DNA of 8,376 nt from JAQGHB01 sp036384495 (GTDB lineage Bacteria; Patescibacteriota; Saccharimonadia; Saccharimonadales; UBA4665), in NCBI GenBank assembly GCA_036384495.1, contig DASVMD010000046.1:1-8376 (forward strand), read 5' to 3'. This document shows, one piece after another, positions 5,560-8,376 of the stretch (position 1 is its first letter; each line of letters begins with the position of its first letter). The position numbers and the translations under genes were made by a program. The notes beneath the pieces are model-generated. The model saw nothing but the letters and a program-made list of their open reading frames with translations. It made no database searches and had not been told where the DNA came from.

Positions 5560-8376
5560 CTGGTTATCGCGTCAAACGGATGAGCTCCACCGTTCGGCGG
5601 CGCCAGAGATTGGTCAGACAGGTACATTTCCGGACTGAAATCGAACACCTCGGCGGCGCAGGTAGCCGGCCCTGCGCCAAGTCCTGGAGGCAAGTTAAAG
5701 CCTGGCAAATTCGCAAGGCTGGCTTGCAATCGCGTAAAGCTGGTCACACCGGCGTTATCGCATCCCAGAGGGAAATCAGGCGGCGTCACCGTAGTACTCA
5801 CCGACTCGCAAACAAACACTTTACCTGCCCAATAGCCAGCATAGTTCGGGTCGCCAGGCTCACCAATTTGCGTGCAGTAGTGCGACGACGGATCAAGCGG
5901 CCCGGTGAGGCTCAGCGTCATATCGAGATTTTTGTCGCTACACAGGTAGTTATCCCACCAAACCGTGTTACCTGGGCTGTCGGACGGCGTGAACGGTCCC
6001 ATGCAGTACTTATAGCCCAGGGCTTTAAGGGCAGTGAGCGAAGCGCCATTAGGTTCGCTGGCATTATTCTGATCGTTTGGCGAATTGCTAGCCCATGTCC
6101 AGGCCAGATGCGCACTGGAGCTCGCGGGTAAACAAGCGTAATTATCATCGTAAGGCGCAGCCGGGCTATTGTAGCGCCATAGCGGATCACCTGGGTCATT
6201 CATGAGCACGCAATTATATTTAGTGCCATCAACCTTACTAGTGACACAATCGCCAATTAGGTTTGAGCCGCTCGGGCAATCTGTGGTACTAGTGAGGCAG
6301 TCACTGAGTAAGGTTGAGTCGCTTGCGCACTTACTACCCTCCTTTAGTTTTGTATAGCTACCGATTGTGCCGTAGAAGAACTTGAAGCCCGCTGGCGAGC
6401 TGGTCGGCGCGCCAGATGGCGGATGTGGCTTTTCGTTGCGCATGGTGCCGTAGGTTCGCATTAAATTAACGTGCTCGGCCACAAAGCTGCCGTGCACCGT
6501 CAGCTGATTCTTGCAAGTGGTGTGCGTGGTGGTTCCCGTCACCGGTGCGTAGGCTGCTGTGCCGCAGGTATAGATAGCGCCTCTAGTTTTGGGCGTTATG
6601 ATATTGCCGCTAGCATCAGCTTTTGGCTCAGCCACATACAGGCCGTCAAGCTGCGTCACCCCTGGCGCTATGTAGATATTACCATTGGTGTGCAGCACAA
6701 ATGACGGGATGGTTTTGGTGTTGTTGTTCATCACCCAGCCCGCTGTGTTGTAGGTGATGTTGCTCGAAATATAGACGTCACCTTTCACAAAAATTGAGAC
6801 GTTGGAGGTGTGATCGGTATCGGCCCCCACCTTAAGTGCACCGGCACCATTGGTGAGCGTAAGGTTATGATCGTAGGTGTAGCTCTTGCGAGCCGTTGGC
6901 AAGGTCGACAGATCACCAGACGGTAAAGTGACCGCACCGGCGTCCGGCTTCACATAAGTTAAGCAGTGGCTGGCTGCCGTGCTGTTTAGGCCAAAATCGC
7001 CGCCCAGGCCAGCGCTGTAGCCGCCCACCGGAGTCTTGTCGGTTGCCACGCTATTAGCAAACGTCAGATCCGTGGGCGACCGAGTAGCAGCCGTTTGCGC
7101 GCTGGCCACCCCGGTAATCTTGAGCAGGGCCAAGGCGCTCAATTGAGCACTCGAACCAAAGCCATACTCGCTATGCGTGTTATCGAACCAGCCGCCCAGC
7201 TGCCCGCCGCCATCACAGGCCTGGTTGCTGGCGTCTGCAAAATCGCCGCCGGCCGACACACTGCTGTTATACACCTTAAAAAGCGACTTGTTATTAATCG
7301 TCACGCAATGGGTGTCGGATGGTCCTTCTGGCACATTACTCGGCGTTACCGTGCCATCCGGAGCTGTTCCGCGCACAATATCGTCCGGCCCACCGTCGCC
7401 AATCCAGCCATCATTAAAGGCGACAGTTTCAACTTCGGAACAGTATTTATCGCCCGCCTGGAAGCCAGGAGGTACATTGTAGGTCTTGGTATTAATCGTA
7501 ATATTATCGCCATCGTTATACGGCCCCGTGGTGCCAACCATACTCCCGTTCACATACTGACGCGCGGCAAGATTGCCAGTCATACCTGGACTACCACTCC
7601 CTACCGGTAGCTTATAAAATTCACTGGTGGCATTCGATTTTACCGGCTTAGAAGTTGCATACTTGTCTGTCGTATTTTTGAGCACCAGCTTAGTGCTATA
7701 GGTCACCGTCGTAGGATCTTCGCCATCCGCGGGATCAGGGTTTAAGGTAGCCACCGGCGTTATATGGAAGTGCTGCACCCGCTTAATACTAGCCGCGCGG
7801 CACGGCAACGGATTAGGATTATTCTGAGATTGCCTCACCAGGAAGCCATTGCCCCCACCCCCATCGTTATAGTCGGTGTAGGCTCCCAGCGAGAACGTGC
7901 CAAAACTATTGTCCGCCGTGAAGCCATTAAAGGTTGTTGACTGAGAGCTACCCAAATCCACCTGCTTACCAAACCTCAGCGGCGACGTAAACCCGACATC
8001 GCCATTGTTATTAGGTGTGCCGCTGGTACCATCCGGCGTAATCGCCAATTGAGAGCCGCCCAAATCCGTATACAATGGCGCGCTATCCCCGCCACCGGTG
8101 TTAGTAATAGTCGCGGTGATCGAGAACGCCTTGCCCATCTCCACATAATTCGGCGGCAACCCCGGCGACTGCGCCGTAATCGTACACGTCGCCGTATAAC
8201 ACGACGCGATCGATATAGGTCCGTCGCCCGGATACCAGGTATCGTCCCAATGTTTGTCGATATTAACGTTCTCAACACCCAGATCAACAATAATGCCGTT
8301 ATTTCCGTCATCGGGGGTCGGTATCGGCTTGATCGCTATGTCGTGCCCGTCACCCCCGCTAGATCCCTGCACCACC
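5541..8376 (-). CDS. Giant extracytoplasmic adhesin-like protein, N-terminus outside the window
   Basis: The frame is open from the window edge to a TAG stop, giving at least 944 residues; the first GTG in frame (8375-8373) is probably an internal Val, so the true start and any signal peptide are not visible. Residue numbers count from that codon. The order seen is: acidic Gly/Asp-rich start (1-50); a CARDB/DUF11-like beta-sandwich region with KAFSITATITNTGGGDSA (82-99); a second long region (about 200-360) ending PGFQAGDKYCSEVET and THCVTI; a segment KVYNSSVSAGGDF (367-379) followed by GFGSSAQLSALALLKITG (405-422); beta-helix-like turns KGDVYI (531-536), NGNIYIAPGVTQLDGLYVAE (564-583), AIYTCGT (600-606) and QLTVHGSFVAEHVNL (624-638); a cysteine-rich part (683-872); and the end ATCAAEVFDFSPEMYLS (904-920) to SLPPVL. 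No LPXTG motif and no C-terminal membrane span are present. I recall similar architectures in uncharacterised Saccharibacteria surface proteins. Its place before pilM suggests a pilus-linked or cell-surface adhesion role; this is inference. Confidence 0.85.
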   Translation of the reverse strand, partial: VVQGSSGGDGHDIAIKPIPTPDDGNNGIIVDLGVENVNIDKHWDDTWYPGDGPISIASCYTATCTITAQSPGLPPNYVEMGKAFSITATITNTGGGDSAPLYTDLGGSQLAITPDGTSGTPNNNGDVGFTSPLRFGKQVDLGSSQSTTFNGFTADNSFGTFSLGAYTDYNDGGGGNGFLVRQSQNNPNPLPCRAASIKRVQHFHITPVATLNPDPADGEDPTTVTYSTKLVLKNTTDKYATSKPVKSNATSEFYKLPVGSGSPGMTGNLAARQYVNGSMVGTTGPYNDGDNITINTKTYNVPPGFQAGDKYCSEVETVAFNDGWIGDGGPDDIVRGTAPDGTVTPSNVPEGPSDTHCVTINNKSLFKVYNSSVSAGGDFADASNQACDGGGQLGGWFDNTHSEYGFGSSAQLSALALLKITGVASAQTAATRSPTDLTFANSVATDKTPVGGYSAGLGGDFGLNSTAASHCLTYVKPDAGAVTLPSGDLSTLPTARKSYTYDHNLTLTNGAGALKVGADTDHTSNVSIFVKGDVYISSNITYNTAGWVMNNNTKTIPSFVLHTNGNIYIAPGVTQLDGLYVAEPKADASGNIITPKTRGAIYTCGTAAYAPVTGTTTHTTCKNQLTVHGSFVAEHVNLMRTYGTMRNEKPHPPSGAPTSSPAGFKFFYGTIGSYTKLKEGSKCASDSTLLSDCLTSTTDCPSGSNLIGDCVTSKVDGTKYNCVLMNDPGDPLWRYNSPAAPYDDNYACLPASSSAHLAWTWASNSPNDQNNASEPNGASLTALKALGYKYCMGPFTPSDSPGNTVWWDNYLCSDKNLDMTLSLTGPLDPSSHYCTQIGEPGDPNYAGYWAGKVFVCESVSTTVTPPDFPLGCDNAGVTSFTRLQASLANLPGFNLPPGLGAGPATCAAEVFDFSPEMYLSDQSLAPPNGGAHPFDAITSLPPVL
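5808..6212 (-). repeat. Three related Cys-pair modules in the giant protein
   Basis: Three segments share the plan aromatic/Asn-Cys, a Pro/Gly/Asp turn, Trp or Tyr, then an aromatic residue shortly before Cys. They run C722-C748 (with NDPGDP, W733 and DDNYAC), C791-C812 (SDSPGN, WWDNYLC) and C834-C856 (GEPGDP, YW, KVFVC). Units 1 and 3 share PGDP; units 1 and 2 share DNY-x-C. Each pair is 22-27 residues apart and could form a local disulfide loop. Similarity is at the motif level only; the intervening sequences differ. Confidence 0.55.
6231..6332 (-). repeat. 17-residue tandem duplication with paired cysteines in the giant protein
   Basis: Two consecutive 17-residue units (682-698 and 699-715) read KCASDSTLLSDCLTSTT and DCPSGSNLIGDCVTSKV. 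The cysteines are in register (C683/C700 and C693/C710). The duplication is also visible in DNA: the plus-strand segments starting at ACTAGTGA 6237 and 6288 are 51 bases apart and agree at about 30 of 42 positions. It keeps the reading frame and looks like a fairly old tandem duplication. Confidence 0.75.

Noticed and set aside
5580..6131. 183-codon plus-strand open frame opposite the giant protein gene
   Set aside because: Arg-rich shadow translation; the minus-strand frame is open for over 2.8 kb with repeats that keep that frame.
6231..6332. CRISPR-like or mobile repeat
   Set aside because: Only two diverged in-frame units inside a coding region; this is a protein-level tandem duplication.
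7095..7610. 171-codon plus-strand open frame opposite the giant protein gene
   Set aside because: No motif or upstream signal; explained as a shadow of the long minus-strand frame.

Overview
This window looks like part of a chromosome from a member of the Patescibacteria (candidate phyla radiation), most likely a Saccharibacteria (TM7) relative. The evidence is a compact type IV pilus (T4P) gene cluster with no outer-membrane genes, next to a giant secreted protein whose CARDB/DUF11-like and beta-helix-like segments resemble surface proteins I recall from that group. The taxon is an inference from gene content and recalled similarity; no rRNA or marker phylogeny is available here. TGA is used as a stop at the ends of pilM and pilO, so the genetic code is not the UGA=Gly code of Gracilibacteria/Absconditabacteria.

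Every supported gene lies on the minus strand, so transcription runs from high to low coordinates. In that order the window holds: a very large extracytoplasmic protein (8376-5541, start outside the window); a 116-base intergenic stretch with candidate promoters (5540-5425); pilM (5424-4384); pilN (4387-3686); pilO (3686-3009); an 82-residue single-span membrane protein in the place where pilP normally sits (3012-2764); pilB (2736-931); and pilT (905-1, its C-terminal end outside the window). The genes from pilM to the small protein overlap by 1-4 bases, which points to translational coupling. pilB and pilT follow after gaps of 25-27 bases.

Together these encode the inner-membrane and motor part of a type IV pilus. 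PilM is the cytoplasmic actin-like ring, PilN and PilO are the bitopic alignment proteins, PilB is the extension ATPase and PilT the retraction ATPase. No PilP lipoprotein or PilQ secretin is present, which fits a cell without a classical outer membrane.

The most interesting points are: the giant adhesin-like protein has a cysteine-rich stretch with three related Cys-pair modules and a 17-residue tandem duplication, placed between two segments that look like one ancestral C-terminal domain; cysteine is almost absent from the pilus machinery (2 in about 1,790 residues) but abundant in the exported protein (21 in 944); PilB has lost both CxxC pairs of its zinc motif; and an undescribed small membrane protein replaces PilP. 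No RNA genes, CRISPR arrays, insertion sequences or phage genes were seen.
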